A stretch of DNA of 64,000 nucleotides from Clostridium sp. chh4-2. Lineage in GTDB: Bacteria > Bacillota > Clostridia > Lachnospirales > Lachnospiraceae. The DNA is taken from the NCBI RefSeq assembly GCF_002899675.1, contig NZ_PKUU01000006.1:186001-250000 (forward strand), written 5' to 3'. The translations under genes were made by a program, and so were the position numbers. Every line of letters starts with the position of its first letter. Position 1 is the stretch's first letter. The notes under the pieces were generated by a model, which saw only the letters and a list, made by a program, of their open reading frames with translations, made no database searches and had not been told where the DNA came from. This document shows, in pieces, positions 18,017 to 27,044 of this stretch.

Positions 18017-20137
18017 TTAAATCTGATAGTAATTACTGAGTTTGGATTCTGTATTCAAAAATTCATCCTTTACTACTAAATTTTCAAAAACATCTATCTT
18101 CAAATTAGTATACCATGCCCCGAGCATACGCCATGCTTCAAAATTAGTCTCATCTAAATTAGGTGTATACCCCCATTTTAAAGTATCTTTGCAATAATCA
18201 ATCACTCCTCTTTGCATTTCTATAGAAAATTCAATTTCTTTCTTACTACGACTCTCCTGGTTGAAAATTGGAGTTCCCTCTCTATCAAATTCTCGCACAG
18301 CCGATTCTGGAGATGTAAATAAACATTCCATGAATAATGATGTCATTTCAAATTCTATATCTTTTGGGTAAAAAGCTTTAATATCCAAACTTCTCCGTTC
18401 ACTGTCCATACTTAAGAATCTATAAAAATAATACCCTTTAAATCTACATGCCAATAATTTTTCTAACGCCAACTGACAAGTTCCAGATGCTGCAAAATCA
18501 AAAAAAGCTATTTTATCTCCCAATCTATTACTTATTTTAAATTTTTTAACATATCTAAGATAATTTTCTCTTAACCGTTCTGCTTTCTCTAAAATTAGAG
18601 AGCTATGAGCATAAAAATAATGCCAAATGTTTTCATAATCTTTTTCTGCATACGGTAAAATTTCTTCATCTGATAGTAAAAAACGGTTTTTCAATAATTC
18701 GCAGCTATCGCCACCATAGTATAAGCAAGCTTTGGATTGAATATCTGAAAAAGAATACAAATCTATCATTGTAGCTATAATACGTGATGTATAAAAATAC
18801 ACAACCTTAGGGCTTTGTTCAATATTACTTTTTGTCATAAATATATCATATAACTGCTTTATTAAATATCCATCACGCGAAGAAAGCAACACATAGTCAA
18901 TATTATCAGTAGACAATTCTTTAATAAACCACACCATAAACCGATATACCAAATCTCCACACATTGTATATCCCAACTCGTATGCTGATGATATTGTACC
19001 TTTTCCACTTGCTTTGTATAAACTAAATGGTGAATTAAATATTTTCGAGGCAAACCTTCCTAAAGTAAAACTTCCATAAAAAGATTTTGATTTATAACTA
19101 CAATTTGCATAGCGTGATAATTCAAACAATTCATTTATACTATAAAGCTTACAGACATCTATCACGCCATAAAGTTCACTTGAGAATTCATTGTTTTTGG
19201 AACTCAGTAAATAAAGGCTTGAAAATCCTTTACAAATTTCAGCATAAAATTTACAGATATCTAACTTACTAGAACTTCCTCTTTTGTCCTTGCAAATAAG
19301 TTCTACATCCGCCCCGATTCCATTCTGTTTCAATAACTTTACAACATATGTTTTTGTTAGAGATGGCTCTCCTAGCAAATAGACCTTCTTTCTTTTTTCT
19401 ATAGCATACTTTAAAAGATTAACGCAATCATCTCTAACTCCCCATCTATTCTCTTCATAATACATCTCCGTTAATAGCAAATTTCTTTTTTGCTCATTTG
19501 TCAATCCTAATTTAATTTGAATATAATCATAAAGTTTTTCAATGTCTTCCTCAACATAATCACTAGTTATAATCTTACTCCTTAGTTCTATAAAAGATTG
19601 TTTTAAATCTACACTCAAATCAGAACTTTCTCGTATTAAATCATAAAACCCGGCATTATTAAAATCGAGGTCATAAAACAATACATGGAAAATATCAAAA
19701 GCAATGTACTGATGACGGTCGATCTCTTGCTTTACAAGAATTTCATTTAAATTAAAATATGGATGTTGATTTACACATTTCTTTTTTTCTATCAAAGATA
19801 ACCGTTCTCCAAATAAACTATATAATTCTATTTTATATTCTAAGCAAGTACCTATTAATCTCTCATGTATTAATGTAATATTATCTAAAGGAGCTATAAT
19901 AATTATAGCAGACGGACATAACTTAACCGCAGCTTCCAATGATATAATAGGATATTTTACAATTGTTCCTTCCAAATAGTAATTAGTTACAACACCTAAT
20001 ATTTTATAATTTCCCAGCTGTTCAATAATCGGGAAGAATTCTGCATCAATTCCATTCATATAAAGAATTATATTTTTGTCTTTATATTTATCAAAACATC
20101 TGTGGAAATTTTCAATTATTTCATCCATTTCAATCAT
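18017..20137 (-). CDS. COG5610-like large protein with degenerate HAD domain
   Basis: A 706-residue relative of the protein at 27045. The N-terminal 110 residues form one Rossmann-like module (KDKNIILYMNG). A HAD-like domain follows, but the catalytic motif reads FDIFHVLF (residues 147-154) with histidine where the second aspartate should be, and the usual ISDMYL and GDN motifs are replaced or absent. The C-terminal half is well conserved, with LLSSRDGYLIKQLYDIF. The HAD phosphatase activity is therefore probably lost and the C-terminal domain retained. The start ATG has AGAGGA upstream. It lies 17 bases after the GT2/GT4 fusion gene. Biochemical role unknown. Confidence 0.65.
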   Translation of the reverse strand: MIEMDEIIENFHRCFDKYKDKNIILYMNGIDAEFFPIIEQLGNYKILGVVTNYYLEGTIVKYPIISLEAAVKLCPSAIIIIAPLDNITLIHERLIGTCLEYKIELYSLFGERLSLIEKKKCVNQHPYFNLNEILVKQEIDRHQYIAFDIFHVLFYDLDFNNAGFYDLIRESSDLSVDLKQSFIELRSKIITSDYVEEDIEKLYDYIQIKLGLTNEQKRNLLLTEMYYEENRWGVRDDCVNLLKYAIEKRKKVYLLGEPSLTKTYVVKLLKQNGIGADVELICKDKRGSSSKLDICKFYAEICKGFSSLYLLSSKNNEFSSELYGVIDVCKLYSINELFELSRYANCSYKSKSFYGSFTLGRFASKIFNSPFSLYKASGKGTISSAYELGYTMCGDLVYRFMVWFIKELSTDNIDYVLLSSRDGYLIKQLYDIFMTKSNIEQSPKVVYFYTSRIIATMIDLYSFSDIQSKACLYYGGDSCELLKNRFLLSDEEILPYAEKDYENIWHYFYAHSSLILEKAERLRENYLRYVKKFKISNRLGDKIAFFDFAASGTCQLALEKLLACRFKGYYFYRFLSMDSERRSLDIKAFYPKDIEFEMTSLFMECLFTSPESAVREFDREGTPIFNQESRSKKEIEFSIEMQRGVIDYCKDTLKWGYTPNLDETNFEAWRMLGAWYTNLKIDVFENLVVKDEFLNTESKLSNYYQI

Positions 20138-20154
20138 AGCAATTCCTCTTTATC

Positions 20155-22794
20155 TCATTCTATTAGTTTACCATAGATTTCACCATATTCTCTTGTTATA
20201 ACAGATATGTCAAATTTTTTTGCAGCAGAACTTGTCCTTTCGCAGAGAATTTTATAGTAATCCTCATCTTCTGCAACTTTTAAAATAATCTCCGCAATTT
20301 TCTTATAATCTACATATCCATCTACCAATTCAATTAATTCTCCTGCTAAATTTCCCCTCTCATCTGTCAATTGATTTTTAATTTCTGCAATATTAGTTGC
20401 TATAACCGGTTTTCCACACATCAAACTATCAATAATTACCAATGGATAACTTTCTCCCTTAAAATATGTAGGTAACACCCCCATATCAGACATACAGAAA
20501 TAATCTCTAGTGTTATTAACCCTACCTAAAACATGAATTTTAGGATTACCTCTTTCTTTCAATTTTTCATACATTTCTCCTGCTCCAAGTAATATTAAAT
20601 GAATAGGCCTTGAGGTAAAAAGCTGTGCATATTCAACGGCTTCAACAGCTTCTTTCCATCCCTTCTCCGGTAATGCACGACTTACCAGGCATAGTACAAA
20701 GGCTTCACTTTCAATTCCAAAATCCTCCCTGTCCATTTTAGATAAAGAGGTCCTTGGTAATCCATTAGGCAGTTTAATAAAATAATCTTTACAAGCAGCT
20801 AATATTCCTGCTTGCTCAAATGGAATAAGGTTTTTATCCGCGATATAAATGTATTTTTTGCATGTTCTCTTTATTTTTTCAATACTTTTTCTACAGTTTT
20901 CTTTTGATATCGCCTCATACATCCCATGCAATGTTATTACTTGCTTACAATCTATTTTGGGGTTATAATATAAACAATCAGAAACCGTACAATCAACAGA
21001 GGCATGATGGGAGTGTATGATCTCACCTCCATATATTTTTATTAAATCAGCTAACTGTTCCATATGTTTTATTCTGACTAAAGGCACGCCTATGTCTAAC
21101 ATTTTTCTGATTTGTTCATCAAATCCTTCCATATTGAAATCAAAAATGGTAACGGTCCATCCTTGATTTTTTAGTTCGTTAGCCAGATATAAGGGATATG
21201 TTTCACCACCTCCTAATCCAAATGAAAATTCACACATTAAAATATTAGGCTTTCTTTTAGAAAGTTCATTTTTTATTTCATCCAACCTATAATAACTATC
21301 TACCATCTCAACATCAAATCCATTATTATCACGATAATGTTGTTTTAAAATTTCTCTCTCCTTCTCAAAAATTTTCAAATCAACTTTATAATTTCGACAA
21401 ATAAACTTGCTTACCTCTTCCTGTTCTCTATAATAATCAAAATTTTTTTGAACTATTTTAGATGTACTTTTTACATGTACTCGATAATAATTTGTTGTTT
21501 CTGGAGTATAACTTATACAGCCTCCCCTTATTAAACTCAAATAAAAGATCCAATCTCCGCATAATTTTAATTTTTCCCATAATTCCACTACTGAATCAGA
21601 AATTTTACCTATATTTCTAAAAACAGCACTACTTGCATTAGGCACTATATTTTTTAATGAAAATGCATTTGCAACAATTTCGTTTGCTGTCGCTACAAAA
21701 GGCGTATTCCAGTCATAATTTGGCAAATCATGTAAATATTCCTCTAATGTCCATATTACCTTACCCTCACTAACAAATTCACTTTTTGCGAATGCTAGCA
21801 TGACTGATTCCTGACGAAATTTATCAACCATAACTTCAAGAAAATTTGTATCACAGTAGTCATCACTCTCAGCTATCCATATCAGGTTTCCTTTAGCAAG
21901 TTTTAATCCCTTGTTCCACTGTAAAAATACATGCCCAGAATTTTTATTATTAAAAACAGTTCTTGTCCTTTTAGGATATTTTCTTGCAAATTCTTCTAAA
22001 ATATTTCTACTTTTATCAGTTGAACAATCATCTAATAAAATTACTTCAAATTTGGAATAGGTCTGTTGATATATAGACTCCAACCGTTCTCGTAAATATT
22101 TTTCATGGTTATAATTTGGTACAATTATACTTACAAGTGGTTGCCAATTTTCGGTTTCAATTAATATTTCTTCTGGAATAATTCCACTGTTATGGTATTC
22201 TTTTCTATATATTTCAACTAACTCCCCATATGTAATAATCTTACTTTCAGATATATTTAAATCTAGTAATTGCTTTTTCATTGCACCTTCATAAATGCTC
22301 ATCAATACAATATAATCAACTTCTAATTTCGATACTATATCTGGTTTTAATATTGGAATACCCTCAAGCATGCTTCCTTGCTTGTCTTGATCATTATCCA
22401 GAAAAGCTACTATATCGTACCGTTGAAAACAAACACTATCTTTTCTATTATCGTAATATTTTCCTGTACCAAAAATAACAATTTTTTTTCGCGTCAAATT
22501 TTCATTTAATATTTCGTACTGCAAAAATGTTAATATTTTTTCTTTAGCTATTCCTTCCTCCTGTAGTTGTATTCGCATTTCATCTGCAAATATACTCATT
22601 AAAACTATATAATCAAATTCTATTTTTTTAACAGCTTGTGGCGGAATAATTGTAGCGCCTTCAAATAGAACCCCCTGTTTTTTAGGATCATTATCTAAGA
22701 AGGCAACAACCTGACTGTCTTTCAATACATTAGCTTCTTTTCTATTATTGTAATAAGCACCCGTACCAAAAATGACAATTTTTAACTTTTTCAT
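20155..22794 (-). CDS. Four-domain protein: two Rossmann-like modules, GT2 and GT4 glycosyltransferases
   Basis: An 879-residue fusion. Residues 1-95 and 103-195 are two similar Rossmann-like modules, each beginning KIVIFGTG and containing FLDND. A GT2 domain starts at 220 (VSIIVPNYNH, DDCSTD near 256) and includes WIAESDDYCD. A GT4 domain fills about 520-879, opening with SFGLGGGETYPLYLANEL and containing LVSRALPEKGWKEA and the donor-binding YFKGESYPLVIIDSL. Two consecutive sugars could be added by one polypeptide. It is encoded just upstream of the 706-residue HAD-like protein. Sugar specificity cannot be told. Confidence 0.8.
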   Translation of the reverse strand: MKKLKIVIFGTGAYYNNRKEANVLKDSQVVAFLDNDPKKQGVLFEGATIIPPQAVKKIEFDYIVLMSIFADEMRIQLQEEGIAKEKILTFLQYEILNENLTRKKIVIFGTGKYYDNRKDSVCFQRYDIVAFLDNDQDKQGSMLEGIPILKPDIVSKLEVDYIVLMSIYEGAMKKQLLDLNISESKIITYGELVEIYRKEYHNSGIIPEEILIETENWQPLVSIIVPNYNHEKYLRERLESIYQQTYSKFEVILLDDCSTDKSRNILEEFARKYPKRTRTVFNNKNSGHVFLQWNKGLKLAKGNLIWIAESDDYCDTNFLEVMVDKFRQESVMLAFAKSEFVSEGKVIWTLEEYLHDLPNYDWNTPFVATANEIVANAFSLKNIVPNASSAVFRNIGKISDSVVELWEKLKLCGDWIFYLSLIRGGCISYTPETTNYYRVHVKSTSKIVQKNFDYYREQEEVSKFICRNYKVDLKIFEKEREILKQHYRDNNGFDVEMVDSYYRLDEIKNELSKRKPNILMCEFSFGLGGGETYPLYLANELKNQGWTVTIFDFNMEGFDEQIRKMLDIGVPLVRIKHMEQLADLIKIYGGEIIHSHHASVDCTVSDCLYYNPKIDCKQVITLHGMYEAISKENCRKSIEKIKRTCKKYIYIADKNLIPFEQAGILAACKDYFIKLPNGLPRTSLSKMDREDFGIESEAFVLCLVSRALPEKGWKEAVEAVEYAQLFTSRPIHLILLGAGEMYEKLKERGNPKIHVLGRVNNTRDYFCMSDMGVLPTYFKGESYPLVIIDSLMCGKPVIATNIAEIKNQLTDERGNLAGELIELVDGYVDYKKIAEIILKVAEDEDYYKILCERTSSAAKKFDISVITREYGEIYGKLIE

Positions 22795-23009
22795 CTTATT
22801 AGCTTATATGGGCATTATAAAACACCATACGTTTCCTTTCTTTATTTATACCTGCAGAGATGCCATACGTTTAATTATACGCAGTAGCATATCATATTAC
22901 TATATTCATTCTAAATAACTTCAACAGCATAAACACTCAATTTATAGTGTGAAGTATGATTAAACATATAAATTTTCTTTAATTTTTATTAATATATTTA
23001 AGCCATTCT

Positions 23010-23951
23010 TTATTTCCATAAATCTTTCATGCTACTAACCTTTTCTCCAAACAATCTTGAGCAAACAATCTCTATTTCTTTATGGTTGTCACACTGCATT
23101 TCTTTTGCTTGATAAACTATCTTTTTTAAAATCTCATAAAACCTTTGTAATTCGGCTTCTGTGTTACAACGACCACTATTTTCTTCCAAAATTTTTGTTA
23201 ATAATAATACATCATTATCGTTCAATCTAAAACCGCTTTTACTCAATGAATATTCTTGTAATTCCGCATATTTTTGACGTCTTTTATCAGGCACTACTTT
23301 TAAAACCCTACTAGTTTCATTATCTATATGCTTTCGAATTTTCAGAAAAAGCTCATCAATATTTGACATTTTAACGATTTTAGAACAATCTATCCAAAAC
23401 CTAAAATCCTCTATTCCGTATAACCCATCAACATATCGCAAATGGAATTCATCGATTAATCGCCTTCTAAACATAACCTCACTATTAGCATAAATATTTC
23501 TAAACAGCAACAAAGCTTTCAAATACAAAGGATTATAAAATACCATATTTGATGGTTTGATTAAAATACCATCCTCGGTTATCATCTGATATCTTCCACC
23601 AACTACATCAATATCCGGATTTCTATTTAAAAAATCTACCTGAATTTTAAATCGATCTGGCATAGCAATATCATCATCATCCATTAATGCAATAAATTTT
23701 CCACGGCAAACCTCTAGCCCTTTGTTACGCGTATGGGAAATTCCTAAATTAGTTTCATTATGTATAACAACTATTCTATCATCTTTATAACCATTAACCT
23801 TTTTCATAGTTGAATCAGTTGGACAATCATCTATAATTATTAATTCAAAATCACCATATGTTTGATTTAATATTGATTCAATCGCCTCTTCGACATAGTT
23901 TTCAGCATTATATATAGGCATGATAACACTTATTACTGGTTTTTCCCTCAT
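23010..23951 (-). CDS. GT2 family glycosyltransferase
   Basis: A 313-residue soluble GT2 enzyme: ISVIMPIYNAENYV at the N-terminus, IIDDCPTDST, and the metal-binding LMDDDDIAMPDRF near residues 90-102. The C-terminal 100 residues are helical and lysine-rich with no membrane segment. It lies 13 bases after the GT32-type gene and ends a tight four-gene run that begins at 26916. GGTGG precedes the ATG. It probably adds one sugar to the lipid-linked repeat; donor and acceptor unknown. Confidence 0.83.
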   Translation of the reverse strand: MREKPVISVIMPIYNAENYVEEAIESILNQTYGDFELIIIDDCPTDSTMKKVNGYKDDRIVVIHNETNLGISHTRNKGLEVCRGKFIALMDDDDIAMPDRFKIQVDFLNRNPDIDVVGGRYQMITEDGILIKPSNMVFYNPLYLKALLLFRNIYANSEVMFRRRLIDEFHLRYVDGLYGIEDFRFWIDCSKIVKMSNIDELFLKIRKHIDNETSRVLKVVPDKRRQKYAELQEYSLSKSGFRLNDNDVLLLTKILEENSGRCNTEAELQRFYEILKKIVYQAKEMQCDNHKEIEIVCSRLFGEKVSSMKDLWK

Positions 23952-23964
23952 ACATCATCCACCT

Positions 23965-25086
23965 TTAATGTTCCTCTTGCATTCTCTTTTCAATCCACTC
24001 ACCATACGTTTTACGCCAATCACTATTTTCTTTTTCCTTATCATTTAGCCAAGAACCTGCATAATGATGAATGGAATAGGTATTTAAAGTAACCTCTCTT
24101 GTTAGAGTATACCAATTGATACCATTCAAGTATTCACATGGCAACACACTGATATCCTTTAATTCCTGAAAGGTTCCATCTGTTTTCAAACCTATCTCTT
24201 GTAAACTTTCTGTCTGATAATAGGGGCTAGGTGTTAAATTCACCTCGCCATTAGCATCACAAAACTCCAAATCATTATATTTTTCTAACATCTTCCGAAT
24301 TGCTTTATTTTCCTTCACTGCGCCAAATCCTTGGCCTAAATTAACTTGCACAAAATTTTGGAATCCGACAAAACCATTAAATTGCAATAAATCATCCAAC
24401 GGTTTTAAAATCTCAACATCTGTATCTAAATAAAGGCCACCGTAAGTATTTACGATGTCCAATCGAGCATAATCAGGAACAAATCCCCAAAACTTTTTCT
24501 GATAAGCTTGAAGCATATATTTATTTTTTCTAATATCATAGTTTTTTTCATTCCAACAAATAATCTCATAATCAGGGCAATATTTTTTCCAACTTTCAAT
24601 GCAAAACAATTCCTTAGCAGACATCCGCCCCTCTCCAAACCAACAATAATGTATTATTTTAGGGATTTTTTGTACACCTTCTTTTAATGGAAAAATATCT
24701 ATACTCTTCTCAGGCAGATTAAGCTTATTTGCTTCTAAATACGGCAAAATATAACAGTCTATGCCATTCAAATTATCCATTTGATCTAACTGTTCAATTA
24801 TTTCCCCATAATATAACGAACTAATTAAAATAATATCGTCCTTCTCTATTATTCCCAACATATCTTCTACAGACAAAACAAAAAATTCTTTTCTATTAAG
24901 CAAATACTTTTTTTTCTGCTTTTCTTTGTTATTATCAACAAATTGTGTTATTACTTCTTCTATTCGCCAATCTTTATTTCTTTCACAAAACTTTTGTATA
25001 TAACCACCTGCACCAAATGTGTATACTTTTAACCCGCTTGCGCGATGAAAGAATTCTTTTATCGCACAATTTTTTAAATTAACCAT
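23965..25086 (-). CDS. Rossmann-like module fused to GT32-type glycosyltransferase
   Basis: A 373-residue protein. Residues 18-118 form a Rossmann-like module (VYTFGAGGYI, FVDNN). From about 140 a GT32/OCH1-like domain begins with IPKIIHYCWFG, contains ESWKKYCPDYEI, and carries the nucleotide-sugar DxD motif as GGLYLDTDVEI (DTD 221-223). GT32 enzymes transfer hexoses, often mannose or galactose, to polysaccharide. It lies 29 bases after the GT2 gene at 25116 and 13 before that at 23010. The N-terminal module is the one shared with several neighbours. Confidence 0.8.
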   Translation of the reverse strand: MVNLKNCAIKEFFHRASGLKVYTFGAGGYIQKFCERNKDWRIEEVITQFVDNNKEKQKKKYLLNRKEFFVLSVEDMLGIIEKDDIILISSLYYGEIIEQLDQMDNLNGIDCYILPYLEANKLNLPEKSIDIFPLKEGVQKIPKIIHYCWFGEGRMSAKELFCIESWKKYCPDYEIICWNEKNYDIRKNKYMLQAYQKKFWGFVPDYARLDIVNTYGGLYLDTDVEILKPLDDLLQFNGFVGFQNFVQVNLGQGFGAVKENKAIRKMLEKYNDLEFCDANGEVNLTPSPYYQTESLQEIGLKTDGTFQELKDISVLPCEYLNGINWYTLTREVTLNTYSIHHYAGSWLNDKEKENSDWRKTYGEWIEKRMQEEH

Positions 25087-25115
25087 GCTACCTCCAAAAG
25101 AAATTTTTTAATAAA

Positions 25116-26081
25116 TCAATCTTTTCTAATAAGATTTCTGATCATATCTATAATTCTATCTGGATGATCTAAATTCGTTAGAATGTACACTAATAAATAT
25201 TTCTTAATTTTTGTTTTTAAAGCCATTACTGATTCAGCATCGCCTACTTGATATGCCATCTTTAATAGTACACTCGCATGATATACATAAAATCTTTCCA
25301 CATATTTAAGTATCTTAAAACTAATGCCATTTTTTTTATATAAATTAATTACTCGCTCATATGCAACACACGATCCCAACCCCTTTAATCTTCTATCAAG
25401 ATTATGCATAACAGATCCCTGCCTTTGTCGATAATGATATAAAGCGGAATCTGTATAAATTACGTACTCCGTTCTCAAATAGCACAATGCACCAACTACA
25501 ACATCATGACCTACTGTTAAGTCTATAGGAAATCGAATCCCTTTATTACCCGTAAAATACTCTGCTCTGAATAGCTTTGCCCACAAATAATTGGTTACAT
25601 TTTTATATTCATCACGCCTATATATGTAGTACAAAAACTCACGCATTGGACTTACTATCTTCTCTGGAACTTTTTTATTATTAATCATCATTACAGTCCG
25701 GTCTTCATAATCCATAGAATGCCCACACATTGAAATACCAATTTTTTCATCTTGCAAAATTAACTCAAGCAATCTTTCATACATCCTTGGTTCAAGCCAA
25801 TCATCTCCGTCTATAAAACTTATATAGCTCCCACTGCATATATTTAATCCAAAATTTCTTGCTGAACACTCGCCACCATTCTCCTTATGTATGACAATAA
25901 ATCGAGAATCAGCCACTGCATATCTATCACAAATTTCTGCGCTTCCATCTACCGATCCATCATCCACACAAATTATTTCAAGATTTTTATACGTTTGGTG
26001 TCTCACACTTTCCAAGCATTGTTCTAAATACTCTGCGACATTATAAATAGCAATTATAACCGAAATTTTATCATTTCTCAT
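25116..26081 (-). CDS. GT2 family glycosyltransferase
   Basis: A 321-residue GT2 enzyme of the common EpsJ-like type: ISVIIAIYNVAEYLEQCL, VDDGSVDGS, ENGGECSARNFGL, and the metal-binding FIDGDDWLEPRMYE. The remaining half is helical with no membrane span. The ATG at 26081 lies within the 3' end of the LicD gene (11-base overlap), so the two are coupled. It probably acts on the repeat unit that LicD decorates; specificity unknown. Confidence 0.84.
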   Translation of the reverse strand: MRNDKISVIIAIYNVAEYLEQCLESVRHQTYKNLEIICVDDGSVDGSAEICDRYAVADSRFIVIHKENGGECSARNFGLNICSGSYISFIDGDDWLEPRMYERLLELILQDEKIGISMCGHSMDYEDRTVMMINNKKVPEKIVSPMREFLYYIYRRDEYKNVTNYLWAKLFRAEYFTGNKGIRFPIDLTVGHDVVVGALCYLRTEYVIYTDSALYHYRQRQGSVMHNLDRRLKGLGSCVAYERVINLYKKNGISFKILKYVERFYVYHASVLLKMAYQVGDAESVMALKTKIKKYLLVYILTNLDHPDRIIDMIRNLIRKD

Positions 26082-26916
26082 ATAACTGTCCTTTTCTTAT
26101 GTTTTTACAATTTAATTTTATATCGCTGACCGGATGTACTTTTCTTTGTTCTACTGGTGGCAATGTCATATAATCTCCATATTTAAAGGATAAATATCCA
26201 TCATAATCTTCTATCCCTAAAAATGTTTTTCCTTCAAATGTAATTGGCACACTATTCTCATACCATCTTCGATAATATCCAAAAGCTTTATTAGGTGTCG
26301 GAAACATAAGAATACGTACCATCTTTGTTATCTCTTTATTGCTTTTCCAAATCATCCAATGATAATGCCTAAATATAATTTTTTCTGGTATCTTATTAAG
26401 GACACTGAACCAAATACGTTTCATCCTTTTTTTATCAGATTTTTTACCAACAGCAGACCAAAGAATTTTCCTTATGCAAAAACAATGGAAGTTCTGTAAG
26501 CAACGCCTAAAATAATTATCCGGTACCCCATCTAACGGAAAAACATCTATAAATACTCCCTGTTTGTAAGGCATATGTTCTTGATTTTCACGAAGAAACA
26601 GTGTCTGTTTTCTTCGTAATTTTCCATACCCCCATCTGTATCCCTTTGTGTTCCTATGATCTTGAAAATAAAACCTATCAGTATCAAGTTCCGTCTTACA
26701 AGCCTGTCTGAATTTTTCATATTCTGGTCGAAGTAATGCAACATCAGCATCATCATCCCACGGTATAAATCCACCATGTCGAACTGCACCAAGCAAAGTT
26801 CCCGCTATAATATTATACTTGATATTACACTTTCTACAAATGCGATCAACTTCTTCTAACAATTCTAATTCTATCATTTGAAGTTGACGTAATGCATCTT
26901 TGTCTAAATGTATCAT
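26071..26916 (-). CDS. LicD-family phosphotransferase
   Basis: A 281-residue LicD protein. LicD enzymes transfer phosphocholine, or other CDP-linked phospho-alcohols, onto surface glycans. The hallmark segment is present: IIAGTLLGAVRHGGFIPWDDD (about 36-56; DDDADV is the metal-binding cluster). The ATG at 26916 is chosen over a GTG five codons upstream because AGAGGAG sits 4-5 bases before it. It is first in a four-gene run with GT2, GT32 and GT2 enzymes. With the LicA/LicC fusion at 56345 in the same window, phosphocholine is a reasonable donor, though not proven. Confidence 0.82.
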   Translation of the reverse strand: MIHLDKDALRQLQMIELELLEEVDRICRKCNIKYNIIAGTLLGAVRHGGFIPWDDDADVALLRPEYEKFRQACKTELDTDRFYFQDHRNTKGYRWGYGKLRRKQTLFLRENQEHMPYKQGVFIDVFPLDGVPDNYFRRCLQNFHCFCIRKILWSAVGKKSDKKRMKRIWFSVLNKIPEKIIFRHYHWMIWKSNKEITKMVRILMFPTPNKAFGYYRRWYENSVPITFEGKTFLGIEDYDGYLSFKYGDYMTLPPVEQRKVHPVSDIKLNCKNIRKGQLYEK

Positions 26917-27044
26917 AGCTCCTCTCAACACCCCTTCTGGTCAATTTAATATAATCAAACTATTACAGCCTAACTATTTATTTATGATACAACCATATTT
27001 TTCTTCACACAATGGACTAATTTATCTTTTAATTTTTTATATAG

